A stretch of 64,000 bases of DNA, taken from contig OX442415.1 in the NCBI GenBank assembly GCA_949361645.1, forward strand, positions 29,809,362-29,873,361, written 5' to 3'. Position 1 is the first letter of the stretch, and each line of letters begins with the position of its first letter. Positions 11,542 through 22,229 of this stretch are shown here, piece by piece. A model generated the notes under the pieces. It saw nothing but the letters and a program-made list of their open reading frames with translations, was not told where the DNA came from and did not search any database. The position numbers and the translations under genes were made by a program. The DNA comes from Spongilla lacustris (lineage: Eukaryota; Porifera; Demospongiae; Spongillida; Spongillidae).

Positions 11542-11697
11542 TGTAGAAAACGGAATATTAATTGCGTAATTATTCATTCATTGTGCGCACGTGATTGTAG
11601 TACAAATAAAATTTGTGAACAGGAACGTGCGAGCTAGCTAGCGTTCGTATCCTCTCGGATCGCTCACGATCGCCATCATTGATTGAGTTTCTTTACA
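11542..11697 (+). repeat. BEL element 3' LTR
   Basis: Base-for-base match to the 5' LTR over 156 bp by eye. It is preceded by GACTAGTTCAGACTAGTC, a perfect short inverted repeat, and AATGGTGGCAG, which is only weakly purine-rich for a polypurine tract. Confidence 0.92.
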
Positions 11698-11960
11698 CCA
11701 CTTTTACCACCTGACCACCATTGTGGTGTGGTTGAGCAGGTGGTCACAACCAAGAGCAGCCACACTACACTTACACACACCACACCACAGTACACTTACA
11801 CCACCAGTAAACCAGCACACCTCCCAAAGTCCACATAATTCCATTCCACCCTGAAATTGTGCCACACCCACCCCTCCACACCTATAAAATTCACCTATCA
11901 CTCACTTATACAACCTCCCATCGTGCCACAGCACCCACACACCTACAAAACTACACTCAC
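11698..11960 (+). repeat. Interspersed repeat resumed after BEL insertion
   Basis: Continues the repeat broken at 7,081. It carries the CATTGTGGTGTGGTTGAGCA box and the same CA-rich section (CATAATTCCATTCCACCCTG) as the copies at 5,603 and 4,250. Confidence 0.6.
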
Positions 11961-12229
11961 ACAAGCTGCATTCAATAACGAAGAATCTTCGAACACTCCA
12001 CCCATTACATAACCTACACTTGCACATCCTTTTCACAATATATGTAGGCTTTGTAGGTGCTGTATGTGATGAATGAAGTGATGATCACTAACACACACCT
12101 TCAAAATGAAGTGAAGCTTCATATTTTGTGTCAACAGTGACCTTAAAGTGAAAATGGTCTTACACAAATATATCTAGATGTAATAAATGCACATAGTATT
12201 CATAATGTTCAGGTAGGTTACATAACATG

Positions 12230-12556
12230 TGTAGCGCACATGCGCATTAGTAATTAGGGCGTGGTGTGCACATGCGCGGGTGGTAGAACTCGTAGTATTT
12301 AATCATATTCTATTTGTACTGTGTGTGTCTTTCCTGATTGATATATCCGCTACACTGGTGTCAGAAGTGGGATCATGGACGAAGAAGAAAAAGCGGACAG
12401 CTCGCAGGGAGTCACCGGGACAGCGCGCAGCCGGGAGTCACCGGGAGTAGGGTCATGACTGAAGACAGCCGCGGAGAGTCACCCGATACAGTGTTCGGCC
12501 TCCGTCGCGTTTTGCAGGCAAGGGGGCTGACTTCAGGTTATGGATGCAGCGCGTAG
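12230..12556 (+). mobile_element. Ty3/gypsy 5' LTR, primer-binding site and gag start only
   Basis: A 125 bp LTR (12,230-12,354) starts TGTAGCGCACATGCGC, contains a TATTTAATCATATT box and ends CGCTACA. One base later comes TGGTGTCAGAAGTGGGATC, a primer-binding site form familiar from Ty3/gypsy elements. An ATG at 12,374 opens a short acidic-basic frame (MDEEEKADSSQGVTG...). The element then stops at the inverted-duplication sequence near 12,560; no further gag, pol or 3' LTR is visible. Not present in the right arm, so it arrived after the duplication or was lost there. Confidence 0.7.
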
Positions 12557-12559
12557 AGC

Positions 12560-13392
12560 TCTACTAATATGGAACGCCAAACTGGACAAAATTATTTCTT
12601 CCTCACCGCAACGATCATGACTATCGAATCGATCCTTTGCGGTCATCGGATCGATTGTCCAGCTAGCGCATAGCAGTCGAGCTAATCATAATTGCTAATA
12701 CCACCCAAACCCGCGGCCGGATCCAGTTTCTTACTGAGTTTACAGAACTTTGGAGCCTGACCATTTAAATAATAGAGATGCTTTTGAGGCGTGGGATTTT
12801 GAGCAAGCTTTCTTTAAAATATCATATGTAGCGCACTATCGAAGGTCTACAGACCAAGAGCAAGTCAGTGACCTGTGCTCAAAGGCCTACTTTGTAAGTT
12901 TTTTATATTTCCAATCCAGCTGTACATGTGTGCATCTCATTCAGCTGATTCCGGGCTTTATTTCTCGCAGCTACTATTGATATTGAAGGATCTCATCGGG
13001 TTAGGTGACGGGTACAGCCGGATTTATCGAATAGGCCTACCACTCGTCCTTCTCCGGCCACGCTTCTGGCACCACGGAACGGAAACCAACAGTACCTACT
13101 AGTCATACCTGACATTTATGTGTGTGTGTGCGCTCAGTCCACTGATCAGGTTGTCACAATCTCTTTGCATATGCATGTGTGTGTACGTCTGTGAAGTGTG
13201 TGCAGTGTTGTCTTGGGTGTGTTTATTTATAAGGTGTGCTATTCGGTTAACTTGATAGTTTTTACCTCTCATCTGTAGAGCAATCCAACTGATCTAAGTT
13301 GATCTCTTTGTACATGCATTTGCACCTTTAAAAAAAATTAAATGGTACATGTTGATGTACCCAGCCTCTGTGTGCGTGCGTGCATGTGTGTG

Positions 13393-13430
<38 letters not shown>

Positions 13431-13660
13431 AAGGAGCTAGAAGTGTGCATAAGGTACCATTGAGAGCTCTTTGATATCTTTGTTATTCATGTCAAACAAT
13501 AATTTGGAATCATGAAAGTCTTTAAGAACCAGAACCTAGATGGATTCCTTGTTGAAGGCCAGTGCTGCAGCCTTTGCTGAAATATTGTAGGCACTAATAA
13601 CTGGAATTGAGGAGATTTAATCAGTCATGTTGAACACTTGAAATATCCTTTTATCTCATT
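12560..13660 (+). repeat. Left arm of inverted duplication (inner part)
   Basis: 12,560-13,120 matches the reverse complement of 19,770-20,310 (for example CGCCAAACTGGACAAAATTA and CCGCGGCCGGATCCAGTTTC). 13,130-13,660 matches the reverse complement of 18,080-18,640, including a (TG)n tract opposite a (CA)n tract and AGTGCTGCAGCCTTTGCTGA. The right arm has about 1.1 kb extra (18,640-19,770) between these two blocks. Confidence 0.8.
13380..13432 (+). repeat. (TG)n microsatellite
   Basis: TG dinucleotide run. Its mirror at 18,333-18,452 is a (CA)n tract interspersed with CATGCACACG units. Confidence 0.9.
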
Positions 13661-13719
13661 ACTAGTGATTGGAGTAAATGTAATCTCAGTTGGTTGTTCG
13701 TTTTTGTAAATTAATAAAT

Positions 13720-13925
13720 GAGATTGTTTAGCTCGCATGCTTTGTAGCTCCTGGTAGATTAAAACAAGAGCTTATATCTATGCTTCTATAATTATAATGA
13801 ACATGATGCCTATTAATGAACAGAGCTAGTAAACAAATGCAGAGAATAACCCACTCATCAATTCAAAGGCACACTTGAAATTTATAACATTCCAAATCCA
13901 TCGTTTCCTATAACTGCTTCCATCA
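13720..13925 (+). repeat. Segment repeated directly at 17,720-17,900
   Basis: Shared phrases include AATGAACATGATGCC, AATGAACAG and CGTTTCCTATAACT. The copy near 17.8 kb is in the same orientation, although the neighbouring blocks are inverted relative to each other. Confidence 0.65.
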
Positions 13926-14640
13926 TATCATCCCCTCATTTCCATTCAGTTTGCAAGTTTCAGCTGTTGGGAATCTTGCAGTGGGGTCATTAAAATGGAC
14001 TGGGTCAAACGCCCATGTGGCAATTTTCCATCTGGAAGATAATGTTGGTAACACGTATGCACATGTACCTTGAAAAGACATACCGTTTGCCTCATTTAAA
14101 AACTGATAGCTTGCTCTTCTAAATCTCATTGGAAATCAATTTCACGTCAAGAAGACAAAAAAATGAATTCCTATACAAGATGGGACAACCCTCTACAAAC
14201 TTTGATACATAAACAATATATCATTTCAATCTGTTGTGGGTAAAGTATGGCAGAACAATGCACAAATAATGTTTTTAATCCCTCTATGAATTGATCCATA
14301 ACTACTTTAACTTTATATAACATAATGGTATGCATAGAAACAATAATTAACAAATAAAACATATACTATTTACAATCAATTACGATACACGAATAATGCG
14401 TAATACACACAACACACTATAGCTACAGTTAATTAAATTTTAAGATGGGAGCCATCTGGAGAGGATCGCTGTCGGAAGGGAAAGCATGTGCAGTACAAGG
14501 GTGTAAGGAACATATTGATCCATCCATGTGGCACTCCCATATGACCAGTCATGGACTTTTCCTGGTGATGTCCCTAACACCTGGTTGAAAATGTCTCTAT
14601 ATTTGCCATCATTGTTCAGAGTTGGTTGCCTTGTCCCGTC
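13926..14640. other. No confirmed gene; open minus-strand stretches
   Basis: Two minus-strand frames (13,923-14,129 and 14,440-14,670) look moderately protein-like, but I recognise neither and could not pair their splice sites. The rest is AT-rich. Confidence 0.35.
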
Positions 14641-14724
14641 AGTCCTCGCACAGTCTGAAATGTATATCATCTACATCATATGTATTAGCCTCCCCTGGTA
14701 GCCAGTCCTATAATTTAAACTCCA

Positions 14725-17161
14725 GTGCTGCTCTTCCACTAGATGTATTACCTTCCCTAGAGGACGTTTTCAGCCTCAAATGTGCCATCATACGATTTAT
14801 TCCTAACCGTGCTAAGCATGCCTTTGCAAGAGCTCTCTCTTCATCCTTACAGAGGGTTGTTTCTGAGAACTCCTTAGATTCCTGGTTGAAGCTTTTAATG
14901 CTTCTAAAGTGCATCCTTCCAAGCGCTAAGCGAGGAGGCCGTCATAATAAACCAGTCCCCATTGAGACTCTTTGTGACCTTTGGTTAAAGGATAGCTTCA
15001 GTGAATTGGGGAGGGTGGCAAGGGCCCGTCTTTACCATTCAACCGATTGTATCATGCCAAGGACAGCTCTTCAAAACAACAGGTGATCTCAGCATCTCCC
15101 TTGCCCAAGATGGTCTTTATGGCAAGGCATGTCAGGCATTAGTTTCATCAGTTGTATCACCAAATTCTGGAGAGACATGGAAGTTGCTATTTACCAAGTG
15201 TGAACATCCTATCACACCTACTGCACCTGAATTTGATGTTAGCATTCTCAGTAGTGTTAACATAATGGCAATTTTGAGATCATTTCCTAAACTCACTGCT
15301 GCTGGGCCTACTGGTCTCTGTGTCCAGCATCTTATTGATGCAGCAGACTCTCCTTTTCAGACGGCAGTTCTGTCTTCTCTCAAGGCAGTTGTTCATCTTC
15401 TTGCATCAGGAAGAGCTCCTTCTCAACTGTCTGTCATCCTCGCTGGTGGAAATAAATCTAAGCCTGATAGCCCCCTGGATGTTCGGCCCATTGCTGTTGG
15501 AGAAACCCTCCGCCGCCTAACAGAAAAGTGTCTGTGTGCTGCAGTGAAATGCAAGGCAGCAGAGTTTTTTCATCCACATCAATTTGGTGTGGCATGCCCT
15601 TTTGGCACAGAGAAAATTGCTCATGGGCTGAGGAGATGTGTTGAGGAGCATTGGTATGACACTGAATTTGTTGTTCTTAAGGTAGATCTGAAGAAAGCAT
15701 TTGATTTGGTGTCACGTCAAGCTCTCTTGATCGAAGTTAAAAAATCACTTTCCAGAGTTACTCCCTTGGGCCTGTTGGTACTATGGGCAACATCCTTTGT
15801 TATGGCACACAATGGGTCATCTGCAGTCTGAATCTAGAGTTCAGCAAAGGGATCTACTAGGACCTCATTTTTTTGACCTGGTCTTGAACTTACTAATTTC
15901 TGCTATCACTAAAGATGAGGTTTGTTCAAATCTTCAGTTCGATGCCTGGTATCATGATGATGGAGTGCTGGCTGGTCCCGCATAGGGCACTGGCATTGAT
16001 CAAAGGTATTGGTCCATCACTTGGCCTCTTTGTGAATGTGAGCTCTTCAGCCAAAGTGATCTGAGATCTTTCCCATCTGACATGAAACAGTCTCACAATC
16101 CCAAAATTGAGATTTTGGGAATTCCAATAGGTGACAAAGGAGCTTTTTGATGAAGATGTTCGTAGATGTTTTTCATCATGCACTGCAGTTGATAAACTGA
16201 TGTTGCCTGGCAGCAAGCCCAGCTAAGCCTAAGCAGAGGAGGGTTGGGCATGAGGTCTCTGTCCCGCCACTCACCTGCAGCATTCATTGCATCTCTATAC
16301 TCCTTTGGCTATGGCTCCATAGACATTTAATGCATCCGTATCTCCTTCTGATGCAATTCAGACTGATGGTTTAGTTTCATTTCCAGTCCATCAAAAGCAA
16401 CTTTCAAGCAAGATTGATATATATCAGTTCAATAGCATCTTGATTGCTTCTTCTGTTGCTGATAAGGCTTGTCTGTTGTCTGTCTCATCCCCACATGCTG
16501 CTTCATGGCTGTCTGTAGTCCCTTCTGAAGGTCTCGGCCTTCATCTTGAGCCTTCAGTATTCCAGGTAGCTGTCAAGTGGTGGCTTGCTTTGGACACCTC
16601 TAATGGTTCCCAGTGTGCCCTATACCCAAACAGTGCATTAGATCCCCTTGTTCACCACGCCACAACATGCAAATAAGGAGGAGACGTGGTCATCCATCAC
16701 AACCATCTGTGCAATGTGTTGGTGGAGACTTGCCGTAGAGCCCACTTGAGTGTGAAGGTGGAGATGGGTAGCAACCTTACTTCAGACCATGACCACTCAC
16801 GCCCCGCAGACATTTTGCTACCCAATTGGGCCCTTGGTAAACCAGCTGCCTTTGATATCTCAGTGACATCACCGCTAAATCCTAAAATTGTATCAGTAGC
16901 TGGATTGTCAGCTGTGGCAGCTGCGTTGTCCACTGAAGAGCGTAAACACACAGAAAATGACCCCAAATGCAGTGCCTTGGGCTGGTGTTGTATACATCTG
17001 GTTGCAGAGTCATATGGTGCTTGGGGAAAAGAAGCCATAGATTCGTTTAAAATGCTTGCCTCCCGTCTTGCCATAACATCGGGCATAACAAAATCAGCTG
17101 TGCTGTCTGAGATGTATAGTAGGCTCAACCTTAACTTTAATTGTCCTGAAGTAATGTTCTA
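14725..17161 (+). pseudogene. LINE-type reverse transcriptase with C-terminal nuclease-like domain, decayed
   Basis: Frame-shifted remnants in order. The N-terminal region (14,725-15,060) includes RFIPNRAKHAFARAL. The fingers/palm (15,090-15,830) has AAGPTGLCVQHLIDA, DVRPIAVGETLRRL and VVLKVDLKKAFDLV. The catalytic box is WYHDDGVLAG at about 15,945; relatives have YLDDG. A Cys/His stretch at 16,600-16,690 is broken by TAA at about 16,674. The last part (16,686-17,161) has HSRPADILL and GKPAAFDISVTSPL, a pattern like the PD-(D/E)XK restriction-like endonuclease of R2-type LINEs. The clade is my inference. At least three interruptions make it inactive. Relatives: 40.3-43.2 kb and three fragments at 43.9-45.5 kb. 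Confidence 0.75.
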
Positions 17162-17719
17162 ATGTATTAGTGATTGCCAATTGACATTATGCTATTTGCA
17201 TTTGCTGCATAATCAGCACCAAACAACTCTCTATCATTTCTTGCAACCATTATCTATTTATGCATGTGCAGGTTAAGTAAAGATTTAGCTACTTCATGTA
17301 CAATACTATGTGACACATTATTCTACTACCTTCTGTACAATCTCACTTATATTATCAGTAATAGCACAAAAATCAACAGCGATGTTTGTATTAGAACCTG
17401 ATGTACACCACTTCAGCAAGAACAGGATGGTCGCAACATCCTTGCACAATGTACATTGGCAATGTATACACCAAGACAGCAAAACTGCATGCATGCCAGT
17501 AAGGATACCTTTAATATTGCTTGCTTGTGCATGATTACGTATGTATGTGGCATGACCTCATACAGTACAGCACAATACAATAAAGCTACTTCGATTCTGT
17601 TTGCTTTCTCCATGGCATCATTGAGAACAAATTTCTGCCTAATTGCAATTCCAGCTCATTGGTTCCAAAAATGATAGATTAGCTTAAAACAATTTCACTA
17701 ACTATACTGATGCGGTAGA
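17162..17719. other. No gene recognised
   Basis: AT-rich sequence after the LINE. Several short open frames overlap on both strands, none with a recognisable motif or splice pair. Confidence 0.4.
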
Positions 17720-18640
17720 TTTACAACACGAGATTGTTTTACAGTATATCTATGCTTTTACAATTATGATAAACATGATGCCGGCCTATCAATGAACAGT
17801 GTTAAAATGCAGAAAATAACATACTTAATAACAAATGAAATGCACTCTTAAAATCAAATCCATTGTTTCCTATAACATATCCTTGCCTCATTATAGCATT
17901 TGTCTCAGTGTTGATTTACATCTTAGGTATCACAATATTGTTATTTATGTCTATATCAGTGTTTGTTTTTTTGGTTTAATCTCAATGCAGGTGCTACAAA
18001 ACATGCAAGCTAAACAAAATATGATATTTTTGGGTGATAAACAACATCCACAAAAATAAAACAACTGAGAGCACATTTACTTCAATCACTAGCGGTACAG
18101 TAATGTGATAAAAGGATGTCTTCAAGTGTTCAACATGACTGATTAAATCTCCTCAATTCCAGTTATTAGTGCCTGCAATATTTCAGCAAAGGCTGCAGCA
18201 CTGGCCTTCAACAAGGAATCCATCTAGGTTTAGGTTCTTAAAGACTTTCATGATTCCAAATTATTGTTTGACCTGAATAACAGAGATATCAAAGAGCTCT
18301 TAGCGGTACCTTATGCACACTTCTAGCTCCTTGCACACACACACACACACATGCACACGCACACACACATGCACACGCACACACACATGCACACACACAC
18401 ACACACACATGCACACGCACACACACACACGCACACACACACACACGCACACCATGTACCGTTAATTCTTTTTAAAGGTGCAGATGCATGTACGTGTACA
18501 AAGAGATCAACTTAGATCAGTTGGATTGCTCTACAGATGAGAGGTAAAAACTACAATGACAACACTGCACACACTTCACAGACATACACACACATACATA
18601 TGCAAAGAGATTGTGATAACCTGATCAGTGGACTGAGCAC
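17720..18640 (-). repeat. Right arm of inverted duplication (inner part) plus a direct-repeat block
   Basis: 18,080-18,640 is the reverse complement of about 13,130-13,660. 17,720-17,900 instead repeats 13,720-13,925 directly. The change of orientation between adjacent blocks implies a second rearrangement. Confidence 0.7.
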
Positions 18641-18879
18641 ACAAACATACATACACACGCACACACACACACACACATGCACGGCAGATGCACATAATGA
18701 TAACTGGATAAGTGACCATTCTGTTGTTTAGATGGTAGGTTTAAACATTCCAATGACACCGTTAACATACACTCTTTCCAGGGCTGTTCCCGCCAGTAAG
18801 GTTGCACTGTTTTAAATTAGACCACTTTTCCCAATAGTGTCTCGATTTTTACAGGTACTGATTGGCCTTCAACAGCTTC

Positions 18880-19535
18880 ATTTTGCTGTGCTGCTTCGTC
18901 CCTCTTGTGCCAAATGGCATCCAGTTCAGCTAGCATGTTAAATGATGAGGGAGTGGCCTGAGGTATGGAGGAAGAGAGAACAGTGGTATGTACTGCTATG
19001 AGGCTGTTCACCAGCAAAGTAGGAGGGATGGAGGAAGGAGTAAAGGGGAGGAGGATACAGGGTCGTAGCCAGATTTACGAGGGGGGGTCAGATATGTGCG
19101 AGTGAGTATACTTAGAGAGGTCCTATTCTAAATGCAGACAAATTGTACTATTAAATAGTCAGTAGTACCATTGAAATCATGCACCAAATATTTGTCAAAT
19201 AACAATTCATTATTGGAAGATAGTGGGTCACGTCACTTGTGATCTTCATTATGGAAGGGGAGTTGTTTGCCCCCCCCCCCCAGCCCTGGGATTAGGGGAG
19301 CATAGAAGGGGAGGAGGGAAGGTGGGAGGATAAAGAGGAGGGAACTATTGTAATCTATTTGTTTGGCTCACCTGCCGATCAAGTTCTCTTTCCCTCTGGC
19401 ATCGTGGTGATGTCATACATCTCTGACCCAAGTATCTGGTGCCAACCAGCTGCTGACAAAACTCCTTGTGAAGAGCCTGCAGCTGTTGGTGCTTCACTGT
19501 ACACAAGCTTGGGAGCAGCTCTGGACGGGTACTGC
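18880..19535 (-). CDS. Unidentified gene, last two exons (helical C-terminus)
   Basis: On the minus strand an exon ending RERELDRQ at a CAG|GTGAGC donor (19,372) joins in phase 0 to an exon opening after ATACCTCAG (18,961) with ATPSSFNMLAELDAIWHKRD and ending at a stop at 18,817. The deduced C-terminus is helical and charged. The upstream exon is open in two frames and its acceptor is uncertain. It lies only in the right arm, about 1.4 kb past the last squalene synthase exon on the same strand. I do not recognise the family. Confidence 0.35.
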
Positions 19536-19769
19536 TGACTGCCATAAGGGTGAAATGCAGGAGCCCTTAGAATGACATCAGTGTGGTCTAGTACAGAGGA
19601 CTGCAATGGATCTAAGGAGGCAGTGAGCGAAGGAAAGGGAAGGGAGACAGATAGAGGAGGCAGTAGGGAGAGCAAATTGCTGTGTAGTAAGCCCCTGCGG
19701 TTATCCCCTAATTTTGTTCACAGAGTCGCCTTCAGCAGGGACTATAGACAGCGAACAATGGCAGACCGA

Positions 19770-20310
19770 ATGAATAATGTGAGGTATTACTAGTAGATAC
19801 AGTTGGTTTCCGTTCCGTGGTGCCAGAAGCGTGGCCGGAGAAGGACGAGTGGTAGGCCTATTCGATAAATCCGACCGGCTGTACCCGTCACCACAATATT
19901 TTAATCCGATGAGATCCTTCGATATCAATGGTAGCTGCGAGAAATAAAGCCCGGAATCAGAATGAGATGCATTATTGGAAATATTAAATAAAAAACTTAC
20001 AAGTAGGCCTTTGAGCACAGGTCACTGACTTGTTCTCATTTCGACTGGTCTGTAGACCTTCGCGCGCTACATATGAAAGCTTGCTTAAAATCCCGTGCGG
20101 TCAGACTCCAAAGACGTGTAAACTCAGTAAGAAACTGGATCCGGCCGCGGGTTTGGGTGGTATTAGCATATTATAATTAGCTCGACTGCAATGCGCTATA
20201 GCTGGACAATCGATCCGATGACCGCAAAAGATCGATTCGGTAGTCATGATCGTTGCGGTGAGGAAGAAATAATTTTGTCCAGTTTGGCGTTCCATAACGG
20301 AAGTGGATGT
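19770..20310 (-). repeat. Right arm of inverted duplication (middle block)
   Basis: Reverse complement of 12,560-13,120. The minus strand repeats the short frame starting MERQTGQNYFFLTATI seen at 12,571 on the plus strand. That reflects duplication, not proof of coding. Confidence 0.75.
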
Positions 20311-20834
20311 TTGTTTGGTCGCGGAATGGGATCAATGATCGATCGCGGAATCGGACCGTCGCTACATTGTTCAATCGCAAAATCGCGATGTTTGATCGCG
20401 CGACCTCCAGGGCCACCGTAAATTATGGACCCTTTTGTCCAGTCGCGGAGGGCTGTGAAACAAAAGTTCAAATAAACTAATAGTGGCCATCTGGTCCATG
20501 TATCATTGTATACTCGAGCTCATCTTTTGGGCCCCAATTTCGAATTCCAATCTTTACTGTTAGTACTAGTAATATGGCCGTAGCCTTATATTAGAGTGGG
20601 CAATTATTGTATACCTGTAGTGGGCCTTTACGTGTTACGTGCATACCGTATAGGCCTATTTAATATCTATCTGTTGTTGTACTTGTAAGAGACCGTTATA
20701 CCTGTATAAACACACACACGGAGAACGTGACTGATGAAAATTCCAAGCATATCTACTCCTCATGAGTTTGCACATGTAGAGCTACCTTGGATCTATCAAA
20801 CGCATACACAGAAGGAACTGGTCTTCCAGAAGAA

Positions 20835-21888
20835 TCAGATGTCATAGAGGTAGCCATTCCAATAGGCATATAAGACTGCTGATAGGGAGGCCACAGTGAC
20901 CACACCCACCAGAGAGGCTCCATGCTGCTGAAGTGATGATGGCTTGTTGCCATGGGGACATAACTCTTTGACCTTGCTGACAATGTTGCTTGTTTCATTA
21001 GCAGAATAATCGTTGACAAGTAATCTGTGTGGGGAGGGGGGGGAGCAGATTAAGTTGGCAACCATGCCTAATGCTACACATACTATTACACAGCACCTAC
21101 ACTCTACAGTATAAATGTTAACAGTGTGCACCAATTAGAGTAAACACGCCCCCCACCTCTTCAGCATAGGGGGCAAAGATGGCCTCCACACTCTCCATGT
21201 TGGTAGACTGCATGATCAGGTCAACAGCCTGCCCCTTGCGTATCTTGACCACACCAGTGAAGACACTTGGGTTGTTGTAACAGAGGGCCAGAGTAGCTAT
21301 GGCCATAGTCTGCAGTGTGGGTAAATAGAACATGAGTGTGAGTAAGTGTGTGTGTGTATGCATGTGAAGTGTATGCGTGCATGTGTAAGTGTGTGTGTCA
21401 TTGTGAGTGTAAGTGTGTGTGTCATTGTGAGTGTAAGTGTGTCATTGTGTGAGTGTGTGTCAATGTGTGTGTCATTGTGTGAGTGTAAGTGTGTCATTGC
21501 GTGAGTGTAAGTGTGTGTATCATTGTGTGTGTTAGTGTGTATGTGAGCAAGTGTGTGTTAGTGTGTATGCATGTGCGTGTGTGAGTGTGTGTGTGCATGT
21601 GTGAGTGCATGACAGTATGTGTCACTGTGTGCCCCCCCCACCATGTGCAGGAAGCTAACATCACCTCCACACCACACCTCACACCCCCACTAACACCACC
21701 ACACCCCTCACCTGGGGGATGGCACAGAAGTTGAACACACTCTGGTTCCTTATCCTGGACAGATACTCCAGCACATCTGGTATGTGTTGGAGGGCGTTGG
21801 TGATGAGAAGGTTGAGACATTGCACTGCACTGTCCCAGCTCTCTGGGTGCTGGAAGTCTGTAAGCTTAGGGGCAAACTTACTCCATCC
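20835..21888 (-). CDS. FDFT1: Squalene synthase, C-terminal exons (partial)
   Basis: Squalene synthase condenses two farnesyl diphosphates to squalene at the ER, the first committed step of sterol synthesis. Exon 21,712-21,888 has AVQCLNLLITNALQHIPDVL and RIRNQSVFNFCAIPQ. Exon 21,157-21,309 has MAIATLALCYNN and VVKIRKGQAVDLIMQSTNM. These match the enzyme's conserved C-terminal catalytic helices and keep phase 0. The last exon (20,835 to about 21,023) gives LLVNDYSANETSNIVSKVKE and a hydrophobic anchor ASLVGVVTVASLSAVLYAYW. That frame needs phase 2 at its CACACAG acceptor, which does not fit the GAG|GTGGGG donor before it, so an unseen small exon, another donor or a lesion must exist. The N-terminal two thirds, including both Asp-rich motifs, is not found upstream, where duplicated sequence starts. 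Confidence 0.82.
21340..21640 (+). repeat. TG-rich simple repeat in squalene synthase intron
   Basis: Irregular GTGTGTCATTGTGAGTGTAA units between two exons. Open frames across it on the minus strand are low-complexity artefacts. Confidence 0.85.
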
Positions 21889-22229
21889 CTGGTGATGTGT
21901 GTGCGTGGGGGGAATGTGTGTGTACAGTGTGTGTGTGTGTGTGTTAGCCATGATATGGGCGCCCCCTCCCCCACCCCCCCCACCCCCACACACTAATGAT
22001 TGTCCTGTTCAGGAAGTTTGCCAACATGAAGCCATGTGAGACAAAAGCTTTCAGTTGTCCCATTTCCTCAGCAGGGTGTAGCGGTGACAAGTGATGAACT
22101 ACATCATTGATGTGGTATTAACTACCAATGGCTTAATCCATAGCAACCACCAGAGCTAATAAATACAAATAATTTATTTTTGCTAATTTTAATTTCTTTC
22201 ATTTTAGTAAATTGATTATAATTCAATAT

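Larger units (their letters stand above)
7082..11697 (+). mobile_element. BEL/Pao LTR retrotransposon, internally deleted
   Basis: Two 156 bp LTRs (7,082-7,237 and 11,542-11,697), beginning TGTAGAAAAC and ending TTCTTTACA, appear identical. The 5 bp direct repeat CCACT flanks them at 7,077-7,081 and 11,698-11,702; 4-6 bp duplications are usual for BEL/Pao. Order inside: gag with DUF1759 and zinc knuckles, protease with DSG, reverse transcriptase with YVDD, RNase H, then a C-terminal DUF5641-like region. The integrase between RNase H and that region is absent. A TGA separates gag from protease, and the RNase H catalytic Asp is replaced. Identical LTRs say the insertion is recent. The lesions say this copy cannot move on its own. 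Confidence 0.93.

Noticed and set aside
20191..20471. Overlapping open frames on both strands near the right arm
   Set aside because: Mutually overlapping, unrecognised, and partly mirrored in 12.6 kb as non-coding duplication.
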